Both the position numbers and the translations under genes were made by a program. Below are positions 28,398-36,820 of a DNA stretch of 64,000 nt, in pieces. Within the stretch, counting starts at the first letter, position 1; the number at the start of each line of letters is the position of its first letter. This stretch comes from Calditrichota bacterium (lineage in GTDB: Bacteria > CLD3): assembly GCA_008501735.1 (NCBI GenBank), contig QQUF01000053.1, positions 1-64,000 on the forward strand, read 5' to 3'. The notes beneath the pieces were generated by a model that was not told where the DNA came from, searched no databases, and saw only the letters and a program-made list of their open reading frames with translations.

Positions 28398-29372
28398 TTA
28401 AAAGTTTGGTGTAATTTTTCCGACTTCAACTCCTGCGTGGTTTTTGAGAATTCCAGAATCTCCGTTCAGCCACTCGTTTAGTTGTGCATCGCTTAATGCA
28501 CCAAATTTGTGAAGGACTTTTGCCAAAACAATCGGAATTGCTCTTGACGAACCGTCAGAAATTTTCAATGCAATTCCAAAACTGTCCTTCCCATTTGAAA
28601 CTCCAAGACAACCAATCCCTTCTGCACCACCTTTTGAAACTATTTTTGAAGGACACATTTGCATAATTTGCGTGTCGAATCTGTCTGTTCCAGCTACAAA
28701 TTCAGGGTGCTTTGTCATTGCTTCAAAAACAATTCTTAAGTCGTCGGTTTTATGCTCAGCAAGTTTTGCAAAAGCCAAAGCCATTTTGTTCAGAGGCAAG
28801 TAGAAAACAGGGAAACTGCAACCGTCAACAGCTGTTGAAATTTTAGGCTCTTCCGTTACCTCGCACAAGATTTTTTTGATTTCAATTTGTGTGTTAGAGT
28901 TTGGTTCAAGGTAGTTTTCGGTGTTCCAATTGTTGAAAACTGTAAAAGCTAAAGCCCCAGAATGTTTTCCACTGCAATTGTTGTGAATCGCTGTGATTGG
29001 CGTTCCTGCTTCACGAATTTTTTTCAAAGTCGGTTTATGACCAGGAGAATGGATTCCGCATTTTAAGTTTTCGATTCCAAGTCCGATTTTATCGAGAATT
29101 TTTTGAACGGTTTCAGTGTGGAAACTTTCTCCACTGTGAGAAGCACACATTACTGAAAGTTCGGGCAAAGTAAAATCATACTTTTGGTAAGCACCCGTTC
29201 TGATTAAAGGCAAAACTTGGAAAGGCTTTGCGGAAGAACGAAAGTAGGTTTTAAATTCAGGATTACCTTGTGAAAAAAGAATTTTTCCTTGTGAATTGCA
29301 AACTACCAAATCACCAAAGTGAATACTCTCAATTTCATCACCTCTGTAAATATTTGCTAAGATTTCGGGCAT
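28398..29372 (-). CDS. Asparaginase (PF06089-type, Rhizobium-like)
   Basis: This 324-residue protein belongs to the asparaginase family typified by the Rhizobium etli enzyme, distinct from the AnsA/AnsB group. It hydrolyses L-asparagine to aspartate and ammonia. Diagnostic segments are FRSSAKPFQVLPLI near residue 43, MCASHSGE and HNNCSGKHSG, the last two carrying the presumed catalytic Ser, Lys and zinc-site residues. No signal peptide is seen, so it is cytoplasmic. It is divergent from the DUF4837 lipoprotein gene, with a 153-base gap that must hold both promoters. Confidence 0.9.
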   Translation of the reverse strand: MPEILANIYRGDEIESIHFGDLVVCNSQGKILFSQGNPEFKTYFRSSAKPFQVLPLIRTGAYQKYDFTLPELSVMCASHSGESFHTETVQKILDKIGLGIENLKCGIHSPGHKPTLKKIREAGTPITAIHNNCSGKHSGALAFTVFNNWNTENYLEPNSNTQIEIKKILCEVTEEPKISTAVDGCSFPVFYLPLNKMALAFAKLAEHKTDDLRIVFEAMTKHPEFVAGTDRFDTQIMQMCPSKIVSKGGAEGIGCLGVSNGKDSFGIALKISDGSSRAIPIVLAKVLHKFGALSDAQLNEWLNGDSGILKNHAGVEVGKITPNF

Positions 29373-29525
29373 TTATTTTCCACCTAAGTTTAAAGTCAAA
29401 AATTGGATTTCAATTTATTAAATTTTTTGAAAAATTATTCGATTCTTTTAGGCGACAAGAATCGGACTTTTTTTGAAGCAAAACTTTTTTAACTTCTCAA
29501 ATTAAACTAAAAAAGACTTCGAAAA

Positions 29526-30536
29526 ATGAGATTTCTAACTTTACTAATTTTTATTCTTTTTATTGGTTGTGATGGCGAAATTCCGAAACGAGACACTCTT
29601 GGACCTCACGACCAAATCCTTGTAATTGCAGATTCTTCCGATTTTGTAAAAACGAAAAAAGCACTTGAAAAATCTTTGGAAGCGGAAGTTCTCCTTCCTG
29701 CACCAGAAAAATTATTCACACTGAAATTTATGCCTCTTGAGAAATACGAACGTTACAAGCGGTGGCAAAATATTTTGATTCTTTCAATTCTAGACGAAGA
29801 AGGGAAAGCCGACGGTTTTGTGAAAAGTGTCCTTTCGGAGGAAGCACAGCAAAAAGTTACAAACGGCGAAGTTTTTCTTGGGATTCAAAAAAATATTTGG
29901 ACTAAAAATCAAGGACTCGCTTACTTAGTCGGGAAAGATGCAAAAAGTATTTCTGAATTTTTGGAATTGAATGGAGAAAGACTTTTGGAGGCTTTCTTGG
30001 AAGTTCAGAAGCAACAACTTCTTTACGTAATGTTTAAGGTTGGTGAGCAAGATGAGATTTCGGAAGAACTTTGGGAAAAGTTCGGTTGGAAAGTGAGAGT
30101 GCAGTTTGATTACGTTGTTGCAAATGCTGACGAGGACAATGATTTTGTTTGGCTTAGGAGATTTTACCCTGACAGATTTTTGAGTGTTAAATCTTTTGAA
30201 GGAACGGGAACTGAAAATTATTCACCAGAATTTTGGATAAATCTTCGCAATGAAATTGGTGTAAAATATCACCAAAGTTCAGAAGTTGACACTTTGCACA
30301 CAACAGCAGAGAAAGTGGATTTTCTTGGCTACCAAGCGACGAAACTTACAGGACTTTGGGCAATTCGTAAAGACCTTGTTGGAGGACCTTTTCGGTCTTA
30401 CTGTTTTTTTGATGCAAAAGCTCAAAAGTATTTTCTTGTTGACCTTGCAGTTTTTGCACCCGGCGAAGCCAAAAAGAATTATCTTACGCAACTCGAAATT
30501 ATAGCTTCAACATTCGAAGCAAAACCAATTAAGTAA
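29526..30536 (+). CDS. DUF4837 family lipoprotein
   Basis: This 336-residue lipoprotein has a lipobox ending LFIGC (Cys15). It matches the DUF4837 family, seen mainly in Bacteroidota and relatives: LGPHDQILVIAD near the N-terminus, a central WLRRFYPDRFLSV region, and a C-terminal half with RSYCFFDAKAQKYFLVDLAVFAPG. The function is unknown. It is likely anchored to the inner or outer membrane facing the periplasm. The next lipoprotein gene follows after 30 bases in the same direction, so the two are probably cotranscribed. Confidence 0.82.
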   Translation: MRFLTLLIFILFIGCDGEIPKRDTLGPHDQILVIADSSDFVKTKKALEKSLEAEVLLPAPEKLFTLKFMPLEKYERYKRWQNILILSILDEEGKADGFVKSVLSEEAQQKVTNGEVFLGIQKNIWTKNQGLAYLVGKDAKSISEFLELNGERLLEAFLEVQKQQLLYVMFKVGEQDEISEELWEKFGWKVRVQFDYVVANADEDNDFVWLRRFYPDRFLSVKSFEGTGTENYSPEFWINLRNEIGVKYHQSSEVDTLHTTAEKVDFLGYQATKLTGLWAIRKDLVGGPFRSYCFFDAKAQKYFLVDLAVFAPGEAKKNYLTQLEIIASTFEAKPIK

Positions 30537-30566
30537 CTTTATTTAGAAGCACGATTTAGGATTTTT

Positions 30567-31970
30567 ATGTTTACAAAATATTTTTGTTTATCGCTTTTCG
30601 TTAGTTTGTTTTTATTCGCTTGCGATAGTACAGAGTTTGAATTTGCTACAACTGACTTTGAAAATGTCGAACTTGAATTAGTTGAATTTGTCGCAGATTC
30701 TTCAAATTTTTACACCCCCGAAGATGTTGACGGAAGAGGAAACGGCGACTTTCATTTTGTAGGTGCTTTTAACGACTACAAGACAGCAACTTTGTTCAAG
30801 TTTAATTCTGTTTCAATTTTAGAAAGCGACACCGTTTTTGTCGATTCAATCTTTTTTAGATTCTATGCTGAAGATTTTTATTACCGCAGAAACGCTTTTC
30901 AAGCAGAAACGCTTTCAGACACAAGTGCTTTCCCACTCAAACTTTACGAATATCCTGACAATGAATGGGAAGAAGAAAGTTTAGTTTGGAGTGATTTGGA
31001 CACTGACGTTGGAAGTATGAACTTCCTTCAAAATTTCGTAATGGACACAAACTCAGATTCAATTCTTTTCGTTGGGGATTCGCTTTACTCTGGAACAGAT
31101 TCTGCAACAGTAAAATCAAGCACAAGGTTTAAACAATTTAGTTTTAGATTTTATGAAGGTTTACTTAACCAATTAATTGACAGTACTTCGACAGAACCTC
31201 TTTCATTTTTACTTTATACAGAGGAAGGTGCAGCAAAATTTGCTCGTGCAATCACTTCGGTTGAAAACGGTGGTTTGGGTTCTGAAATCAATAGCACGAA
31301 TTATTTGAATTTTGGCGTTCCAAGTTTAGAAATCTATTTTCACACGGTAAACGTTTCTGACGCTGATTCCGTAACAATTTTCCCAACAGAAGACACTTTT
31401 GTTGTAACAGGTCCAACGGAAGTAGAGAGTTCAGAACATTTTTGGGTTGGTAATGGTTCAGATGAAACAGTGAAAAGAGGGAATCTGTTCTTTGATTTAT
31501 CGAAAAATCCAAATGATGGTTCGGAAATTGACACAACAGTTAGAGTCGTTAGAGCTGAAATTTCATTGACTTTGGACGAAACTTTGAGCCAAAGACTTAT
31601 GATTTCTCCACAAATCCCTGAAGATGGAGAAGATGAAAGTTTGCTGTCGATTCTGACGCTTTTTAGGAATGACACCGAAGACACAACGCTAACAGTTAGT
31701 ATTTCGCAAAGCAAAGGCATTTTTCCACAAATCACTGATTCTTCAAAAATAAAACTTGAAATGATTTTTGACGGTGATTTACAAAACGATAGGTTTAGTA
31801 ATTTTATGCAAACAATTCTCGGAGACTCTCAAGCTAAGTTTCAATTTAGAATTACTTCTGACGAGTCGGATTTCTCGCAGTTTGCATTCTTTAACCAAAA
31901 TGCTTCGGAAGAATTAAGACCAAAAATCAGAATTTTCTTTGCAAAACAGCCCGAAGTAAAATTTGAATAA
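30567..31970 (+). CDS. Predicted lipoprotein, possible DNRLRE/CBM96-like domain
   Basis: This 467-residue protein has a lipobox LFAC (Cys19) and is otherwise beta-rich and acidic. Segments such as FVDSIFFRFYAEDFYYRR, LKLYEYPDNEWEEESLVW and a late ELRPKIRIFF resemble DNRLRE/CBM96-like carbohydrate- or surface-binding domains, where paired beta sandwiches end in a P-x-L-x-I-x-F strand. Two such sandwiches could be present, since a second P-x-L-x-I-x-F strand (PSLEIYF) occurs near residue 253. The assignment is tentative and no catalytic motif is seen. A terminator hairpin begins 8 bases after its stop. Confidence 0.65.
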   Translation: MFTKYFCLSLFVSLFLFACDSTEFEFATTDFENVELELVEFVADSSNFYTPEDVDGRGNGDFHFVGAFNDYKTATLFKFNSVSILESDTVFVDSIFFRFYAEDFYYRRNAFQAETLSDTSAFPLKLYEYPDNEWEEESLVWSDLDTDVGSMNFLQNFVMDTNSDSILFVGDSLYSGTDSATVKSSTRFKQFSFRFYEGLLNQLIDSTSTEPLSFLLYTEEGAAKFARAITSVENGGLGSEINSTNYLNFGVPSLEIYFHTVNVSDADSVTIFPTEDTFVVTGPTEVESSEHFWVGNGSDETVKRGNLFFDLSKNPNDGSEIDTTVRVVRAEISLTLDETLSQRLMISPQIPEDGEDESLLSILTLFRNDTEDTTLTVSISQSKGIFPQITDSSKIKLEMIFDGDLQNDRFSNFMQTILGDSQAKFQFRITSDESDFSQFAFFNQNASEELRPKIRIFFAKQPEVKFE

Positions 31971-31974
31971 TTTT

Positions 31975-32733
31975 TTAGAAAAGCCGATTAATATCGGCTT
32001 TTCTTTTTTGTAGCATCGCCAAAATCCAAAAGACTGCAATTCCTGCAAAAATGTGTTTTAAAGTGTGTCCGCTAAAAATGAAAAAATTAAAAATTTCATT
32101 GTCGAGGTGTTCACAGATTTTTGAAATCCCATAAAACAAAATGACTCCTCCAAAATATTTTCCTTCCGAAGCCTTTGACTGAAAAATCCCAAGAATCACC
32201 AAAGCCAAAATTATCGGCAAAAACTGAACGAGAATGTAGGGTCGCAAATCTCCTGAACCAATTTGCTCCGTCCAAGCCCAATAAAAAACACTTCCGATTC
32301 CAAAAAGTAAAAATGGAATCCAGCTTCTTAGTCCAAATTTCTCGTTAACTCTTTCGGTCAAAAGTGCCGAAAGAAAAGATGTGAAAGCGATTGTCATCGG
32401 AAGTCTGTCCCAAACGAGAGTTTCAGTTGTCGGAGCAAAATGGTAGTAAGCAGAACCAAAACCTGTCAACAAAACTCCAACGAAAAATCCCAAATGTGGT
32501 AACAGATTTTTGTCTTTTGAGACTTTCGGAAGAATGAAAATTGAGCTAAGTAAGCCAATCAAAACAAAAGGCAAATTTGAAACAACGTCCCAAAAGTTAG
32601 GAATTCCAAAAATCAATCTTTGGTCGGCGAAGTTGTGGTAATCAGTTGGCTGTGGGATTTTGGGAAGGAAGAAAACAGCGATAAAAGAAAGAAGTGAGAG
32701 AGCGAGAAGAATTTGGACTTTGTAGTTCTTCAT
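31975..32733 (-). CDS. Ceramidase-like (CREST family) membrane protein
   Basis: This 252-residue protein has about seven membrane segments. It resembles bacterial alkaline-ceramidase-related proteins of the CREST membrane hydrolase superfamily. Candidate metal-binding residues are in the pattern expected for the group: YYHFAP and VWDRLPM in the N-terminal half and GHTLKH near the C-terminus. The opening IPNFWDVVSNLPF is typical of these bacterial homologues. Members hydrolyse amides or esters of membrane lipids; the substrate here is unknown. It starts 1 base after the upstream metallopeptidase gene, so the two are likely coupled. The last codons lie inside a bidirectional terminator hairpin. 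Confidence 0.75.
   Translation of the reverse strand: MKNYKVQILLALSLLSFIAVFFLPKIPQPTDYHNFADQRLIFGIPNFWDVVSNLPFVLIGLLSSIFILPKVSKDKNLLPHLGFFVGVLLTGFGSAYYHFAPTTETLVWDRLPMTIAFTSFLSALLTERVNEKFGLRSWIPFLLFGIGSVFYWAWTEQIGSGDLRPYILVQFLPIILALVILGIFQSKASEGKYFGGVILFYGISKICEHLDNEIFNFFIFSGHTLKHIFAGIAVFWILAMLQKRKADINRLF
31978..32009. terminator. Bidirectional terminator overlapping a coding end
   Basis: A perfect 11-bp stem (GAAAAGCCGAT / ATCGGCTTTTC) with a TAAT loop is followed by six T on the plus strand; on the minus strand the stem runs through the ceramidase-like stop and is followed closely by AAAAAATTATT-type sequence. The hairpin encodes the last residues (DINRLF) of the minus-strand gene. Confidence 0.88.
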
Positions 32734-32734
32734 T

Positions 32735-35464
32735 TTACAAGTAAGGATTTAGTAAGAAATTTACTTCAATCAGAAATTCACTGCCTTTGCCTTTGGAAAT
32801 TTCTTTGCCGTAAAGCAGACGAGTTACGACAGGTGCTTTTCCGAAAATCCAGTAAGTGAAACCAAAACCTCCGCCAACTGTCTTTTGAATGTAATTTGGT
32901 GAATTGTTTACAGGTTCTTGGTCAATTCTAGGTTTGTAAGTAAAGTCTCCGAATGATTTTCCTGCACTGAAAAATCCGGCAAGGTTGAATCGGTTGAAGT
33001 AAAAATATGGGTGTAAAGGTTGGAAAGTTCCGATTCCTGTCCAATCGGTAAAATCATTGAGAATTCCTGTGAGCGAGTAGTTTAAGTCAAAAGTTGTCGA
33101 AGTTGTGCCCTTGCCCGAAAGACTTTCTTTTGCACCGACTAAAGGCTTGAAGTAGTAAAGTCCGTTGGTCAAATCTTCATCGAAAGTTTGTTCCCCAAAA
33201 CGGTAGTTCAGAAGGTTTTGCCAACGCAGAAAGAAATTAGTCTCACCAATTCGGAAGTAGTTCAAAGTTCGCAAGTTTGCTTCTGTAAAATCAACTCTGT
33301 TCGCAAGTTTTGGTAAAGAGCTTTTGACTCGGAAAGTTGCGTAAAAAGTCGGGTCGAAATTTGCGAAACTGAGACCAACTGTTCCGATTCCATTTTTTCC
33401 TTCAAGGATTGGCAAAGTTGGCTCGTTGTTTTTTGAATCCGAAACCTCAAGACTTGACCAAAGAAACCAACTTCGCCTCAAATTTTGTTGTGAGTTAAAA
33501 AGTTTACTGACTACGAAAGTTGCACCGATTTTGTCGTAAGTCTCTTCTTGGAGAATTTTGGATTCATTCTTAAAAAGCACACTTCTTCTTTTTTGGAAAA
33601 AATCCAAAGTCAGAGTCGGTAAAAAATGCCTTGAACTGTAAGCGACGTTGAAATTTCCGAAAGCGTTTCCTAAACCTACGTTTGTCCAAATGAAATTTTT
33701 AATCAAAGGGTCAAAAGCTAAAACCGAAGTTTGAAAACCTTCGGGATTTGAAGTGAAAGCCAAAACTCTTGGGCGAAATTCTTTGAACGAATTGTAGCCT
33801 TTGGTTTTTCCTTTTTGAGTTTCACTAATTTTTTTTTCAAACGAAATCTTGTTTTTGTAAGGGTCGAAACTTTCGTAACTCGAAATTTGAGTTTCTTCAA
33901 TCGGAATTTTGTAAGCACTTGAGCCTTTCGGTCTGTCGTAAGTGATTACCCAAACGGAGTCTTCGTTTGCCGATTTTGAAGGATTGAAAATTCCGTAAAA
34001 ACTGTTCGTGAGGAATTTTGTTTTACCTGTCAAAATATTTTTTTCTTTAAGGTTCGGGATTCCTGTTTCGTAAGAAACGTAAATTATTGTTGAGTCATTT
34101 TTCCAAAATCCGTCTCGTGCTTCTTCTTTAGGTTCAGTGATTTTTTCGTAAAATTTGGCAATTCCTCTTGAACCGTCTTTTTCTACAAAACTATAAATGA
34201 ATTGCCTACCAAGACTTTGCGGAGAAAATTTTGTCGGAAAATCTGTTAATAGGTAAGGAGTTGCTCTTTCTTTTTCTAATTCAAAAATTTCACTTTTGCC
34301 TGAACTACTTTTGGAAAATAAAATACTTTTTCCATAAAAAATCGGGTCGCTTGCCCTTTGTCCGAAAGTTATTTGAGTTTTAGTTTCGGTTTTTAAATTG
34401 TAGTGAAAAATGTCGTGGGTGTAACTTCCGTCTTTCGCAAAGTAAAATTTTGAGTAAAGAATTTCGTTTCCGTCTTTGCTCAAGTCAAAGTAAGGTTCAA
34501 CGTCAAGGTCAATTTCTTTTCCGTTTGCAAAAAGTTTGCTTTGCCAAACACTTTGATTTTCGATTTTGACAAAAGCCAAAGTCTTTTTCGTCTCACGAAC
34601 TCCAAGAATCAAACCGTTTTCTTTAAGCCTTCTTCCTTTTAATTTTTTTGGAAAATTTTCTTTTTCAGCTTGAATTTTAGGTTGAATTTCTGCTTTCCAA
34701 AGGTCGAACAAATCGTCTTCCCAAATTCCGATTGAACGTTTTAAAGTCCAACTGAAATTTATCGGGTTGAGCTTGTGCTGTCGGAGAATTTCTTTGAGTG
34801 CTTTTTTGCCAAACTTTGAAACGATGAAACGGATTAAGCTGTGTCCTTGTTCGTAAACAAGTCGTGAGTTGATTCTTCCTGTTTCGGGAAAACCACCCAT
34901 TTTTTGACGAGTTAAAAGGCAATTTTTATCGAATGAATTTCGGAGTAAAAGTTCTCTTTGGGTCTCCCATTTTTCACCTTCAAATTGTGCGATTCCTTCT
35001 GTGAACCAAGCAGGAATTGTAAGAAGTGCTGCGTATTCCCACAAGTTCAAAGGGTCAAAATTCATTGCGTGAAAAGTAACGATGTGAGTGAATTCGTGTG
35101 CGACAAGTCCTTCAAGCCATTTTTCATTTCCTGCCGTTAAACGCTTGGGATTTGCAGTGTCTAGGTAAATGTAATGTCCGACAGGATTCGCAAGTCCGTT
35201 TGAAAAATCTTCAAAAGATGAAACGATGATTGATGTTTTACGTGGCGGAAAAGTTCCTAAGTCTGTGCAAATTGAGTCGTAAACCGATTCTGCAATGTCT
35301 GCTACTTCCCAAGCAACTGTTTCGGCTGAGTCGTGAAAAACGATTTTGAAGTGTTCGGTTTCAAAAGTCTGCCAATTCAAGTGTGCAAAGTTATGGTTAG
35401 GAGTGATTTGTGAGTGTGAAATTGAAAATGAAGTGAAAAAGATTAACAGAATAAGAAATGGCAT
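32735..35464 (-). CDS. Secreted zinc metallopeptidase with TolB-like propeller and C-terminal beta-barrel
   Basis: This 909-residue protein has a signal peptide (FFTSFSISHSQ), then a peptidase-MA-like (gluzincin) domain: HEFTH at residues 123-127 with E156 in FTEGIAQFEGE as the likely third ligand. The middle (about 270-530) is a TolB/PD40-like propeller, and the C-terminal third is rich in alternating beta strands and closes with FLIEVNFLLNPYL, an outer-membrane barrel-type ending. This architecture is known in Bacteroidota and relatives but is poorly characterised. It probably sits in the outer membrane with its peptidase in the periplasm. It precedes the ceramidase-like gene by 1 base. Confidence 0.82.
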   Translation of the reverse strand: MPFLILLIFFTSFSISHSQITPNHNFAHLNWQTFETEHFKIVFHDSAETVAWEVADIAESVYDSICTDLGTFPPRKTSIIVSSFEDFSNGLANPVGHYIYLDTANPKRLTAGNEKWLEGLVAHEFTHIVTFHAMNFDPLNLWEYAALLTIPAWFTEGIAQFEGEKWETQRELLLRNSFDKNCLLTRQKMGGFPETGRINSRLVYEQGHSLIRFIVSKFGKKALKEILRQHKLNPINFSWTLKRSIGIWEDDLFDLWKAEIQPKIQAEKENFPKKLKGRRLKENGLILGVRETKKTLAFVKIENQSVWQSKLFANGKEIDLDVEPYFDLSKDGNEILYSKFYFAKDGSYTHDIFHYNLKTETKTQITFGQRASDPIFYGKSILFSKSSSGKSEIFELEKERATPYLLTDFPTKFSPQSLGRQFIYSFVEKDGSRGIAKFYEKITEPKEEARDGFWKNDSTIIYVSYETGIPNLKEKNILTGKTKFLTNSFYGIFNPSKSANEDSVWVITYDRPKGSSAYKIPIEETQISSYESFDPYKNKISFEKKISETQKGKTKGYNSFKEFRPRVLAFTSNPEGFQTSVLAFDPLIKNFIWTNVGLGNAFGNFNVAYSSRHFLPTLTLDFFQKRRSVLFKNESKILQEETYDKIGATFVVSKLFNSQQNLRRSWFLWSSLEVSDSKNNEPTLPILEGKNGIGTVGLSFANFDPTFYATFRVKSSLPKLANRVDFTEANLRTLNYFRIGETNFFLRWQNLLNYRFGEQTFDEDLTNGLYYFKPLVGAKESLSGKGTTSTTFDLNYSLTGILNDFTDWTGIGTFQPLHPYFYFNRFNLAGFFSAGKSFGDFTYKPRIDQEPVNNSPNYIQKTVGGGFGFTYWIFGKAPVVTRLLYGKEISKGKGSEFLIEVNFLLNPYL

Positions 35465-35520
35465 TTAAAAAGTTCTTTGGTAGTTAAGAATGTTAAAATT
35501 TCAGGAGGGCTAAGATTCGT

Positions 35521-35943
35521 TCAAAAAGACATTGTTTTAAAACAAATAAAAGTTCCAAATAAGGCAATAATTATTCCCAAAACTTTTGCTGTAAGTATTG
35601 ATTTTTTCATTCCAATCATTTTGACGGTTTCAGGTGTTACAAAAGGGAAGAGATAACAAAGAATTCCCATAAGAACTAATCCTAAACTTAGAAAATAAGG
35701 TGAGATAGACTTTGGTAGAACTAATACAAAAACAAAAGCAAAGCTTAGAGAGATTACAGCAATTAAAAACTTATTTGCATATTTTTCTGCAAATTTGTAA
35801 AAACTCAAAAATTCCTGTTCAAATTCAGGTAAAACGTAAACAGTTTCAATTTTTTTGGTATTCAAATTTTTTACTTCTAACTCTTTTAAGTTTTCGTTTT
35901 TTTGATTTGACCAAATACATTTTTTGTGCATTTTCTCTTCCAA
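35521..35943 (-). CDS. Small membrane protein of unknown function
   Basis: This 140-residue protein has a hydrophilic N-terminal third followed by three to four hydrophobic segments from about residue 58 on (FLIAVISLSFAFVFVLVL, YFLSLGLVLMGILCYL, VLGIIIALFGTFICF). The N-terminus has one cysteine in HKKCIWSN but no complete zinc-binding set. I do not recognise a family. An internal Met at position 5 could be the start. It is upstream of the metallopeptidase gene in the same direction (56-base gap) and divergent from the tonB-like gene. Confidence 0.6.
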   Translation of the reverse strand: MEEKMHKKCIWSNQKNENLKELEVKNLNTKKIETVYVLPEFEQEFLSFYKFAEKYANKFLIAVISLSFAFVFVLVLPKSISPYFLSLGLVLMGILCYLFPFVTPETVKMIGMKKSILTAKVLGIIIALFGTFICFKTMSF

Positions 35944-36038
35944 GAAACTGAGAAGCTGATAATTAATAATTTTTCAGTGAATTTAATTTAGCTTTTTTAG
36001 TTTAAATTCCAAATTTAGTTTTTTAAAAGAACTCAGAC

Positions 36039-36719
36039 TTGAAACTTATACAAAATCCAAAATCAAATCTCAAACTGTCTTACAAAAAGCGTCTTGAGCA
36101 AAGTTACATTTTTGCCTTAATTTTGGTTATTGTTACTTTCTTGGTCTTCCAAAAAAATACCTCGCAGACTAAGAATTTTGAGCTTCTGCAAGAGATTCCA
36201 ATTGAAGCAATTTGCTTACTTGTTCCTCCGAAAACTAAAGCTCCAAAGCCAATCAATAGACCTAAAAAGCCTTTTACAAAATTTATTGCTTCTGCCGATT
36301 CTGAGTTACTCGAAAAGGAAGAAATCTTTGATGAAGTGATTAAAATTGAATTTGAAGAGATGCCTAATTTTGTTCCGCAAATTATTCAAACTCCAAAAAG
36401 GAGCTATGAAAATAGGCTTAAAGTTGTTGGCTACGAAAACCAAAAACTCAAAAAAGGTTTGGCAAAAGCTGTTGCATTGAATTTGGATTATCCGAGAAGT
36501 TTTAGACAAGCAGGGATTGAAGGGAAAGTGAAAATTAAGTTCGATGTGAACTCAAAAGGAAAACCTTTAAATTTTCAAATTCTTAACGACCCTTCAGAAG
36601 GACTTTTAGCAGAATTAGCTTTTGAAGCAGTTAAGAAAATTAAGTTTCAGATTTTACTTTTGGAAGGTGAAGAATTTATAAAAGACGTTGAGTTGGTTAC
36701 AACCTTCAATTTGCGTTAA
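36039..36719 (+). CDS. Energy transducer TonB-like protein
   Basis: This 226-residue protein has one N-terminal membrane anchor (about 24-39), a proline/lysine-rich stretch (PPKTKAPKPINRPKKPF) and a C-terminal TonB domain with YPRSFRQAGIEGKVKIKFDV, the typical YP...GxxGxV pattern. TonB passes the energy of the proton gradient from ExbBD to outer-membrane receptors. ExbB/ExbD and a TonB-dependent receptor are not in the window. The start codon appears to be TTG, with no ATG upstream in frame. Confidence 0.88.
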   Translation: MKLIQNPKSNLKLSYKKRLEQSYIFALILVIVTFLVFQKNTSQTKNFELLQEIPIEAICLLVPPKTKAPKPINRPKKPFTKFIASADSELLEKEEIFDEVIKIEFEEMPNFVPQIIQTPKRSYENRLKVVGYENQKLKKGLAKAVALNLDYPRSFRQAGIEGKVKIKFDVNSKGKPLNFQILNDPSEGLLAELAFEAVKKIKFQILLLEGEEFIKDVELVTTFNLR

Positions 36720-36729
36720 TTTTTCCTTT

Positions 36730-36759
36730 TTGACTTAGCTTTGGAATTTAGTTTATTCT
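36730..36759 (+). promoter_or_regulatory. Candidate promoter of the M36 peptidase gene
   Basis: TTGACT and TATTCT are separated by 18 bases, about 60 bases upstream of the peptidase start. It resembles a sigma-70 promoter and lies just past the tonB-like stop. The sequence is AT-rich, so support is modest. Confidence 0.4.
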
Positions 36760-36820
36760 TTTTCGTTTTTTTTACGACCACAACCTTACCTTATTAGAAA
36801 TTAACCTCAAGGAGAAAATC

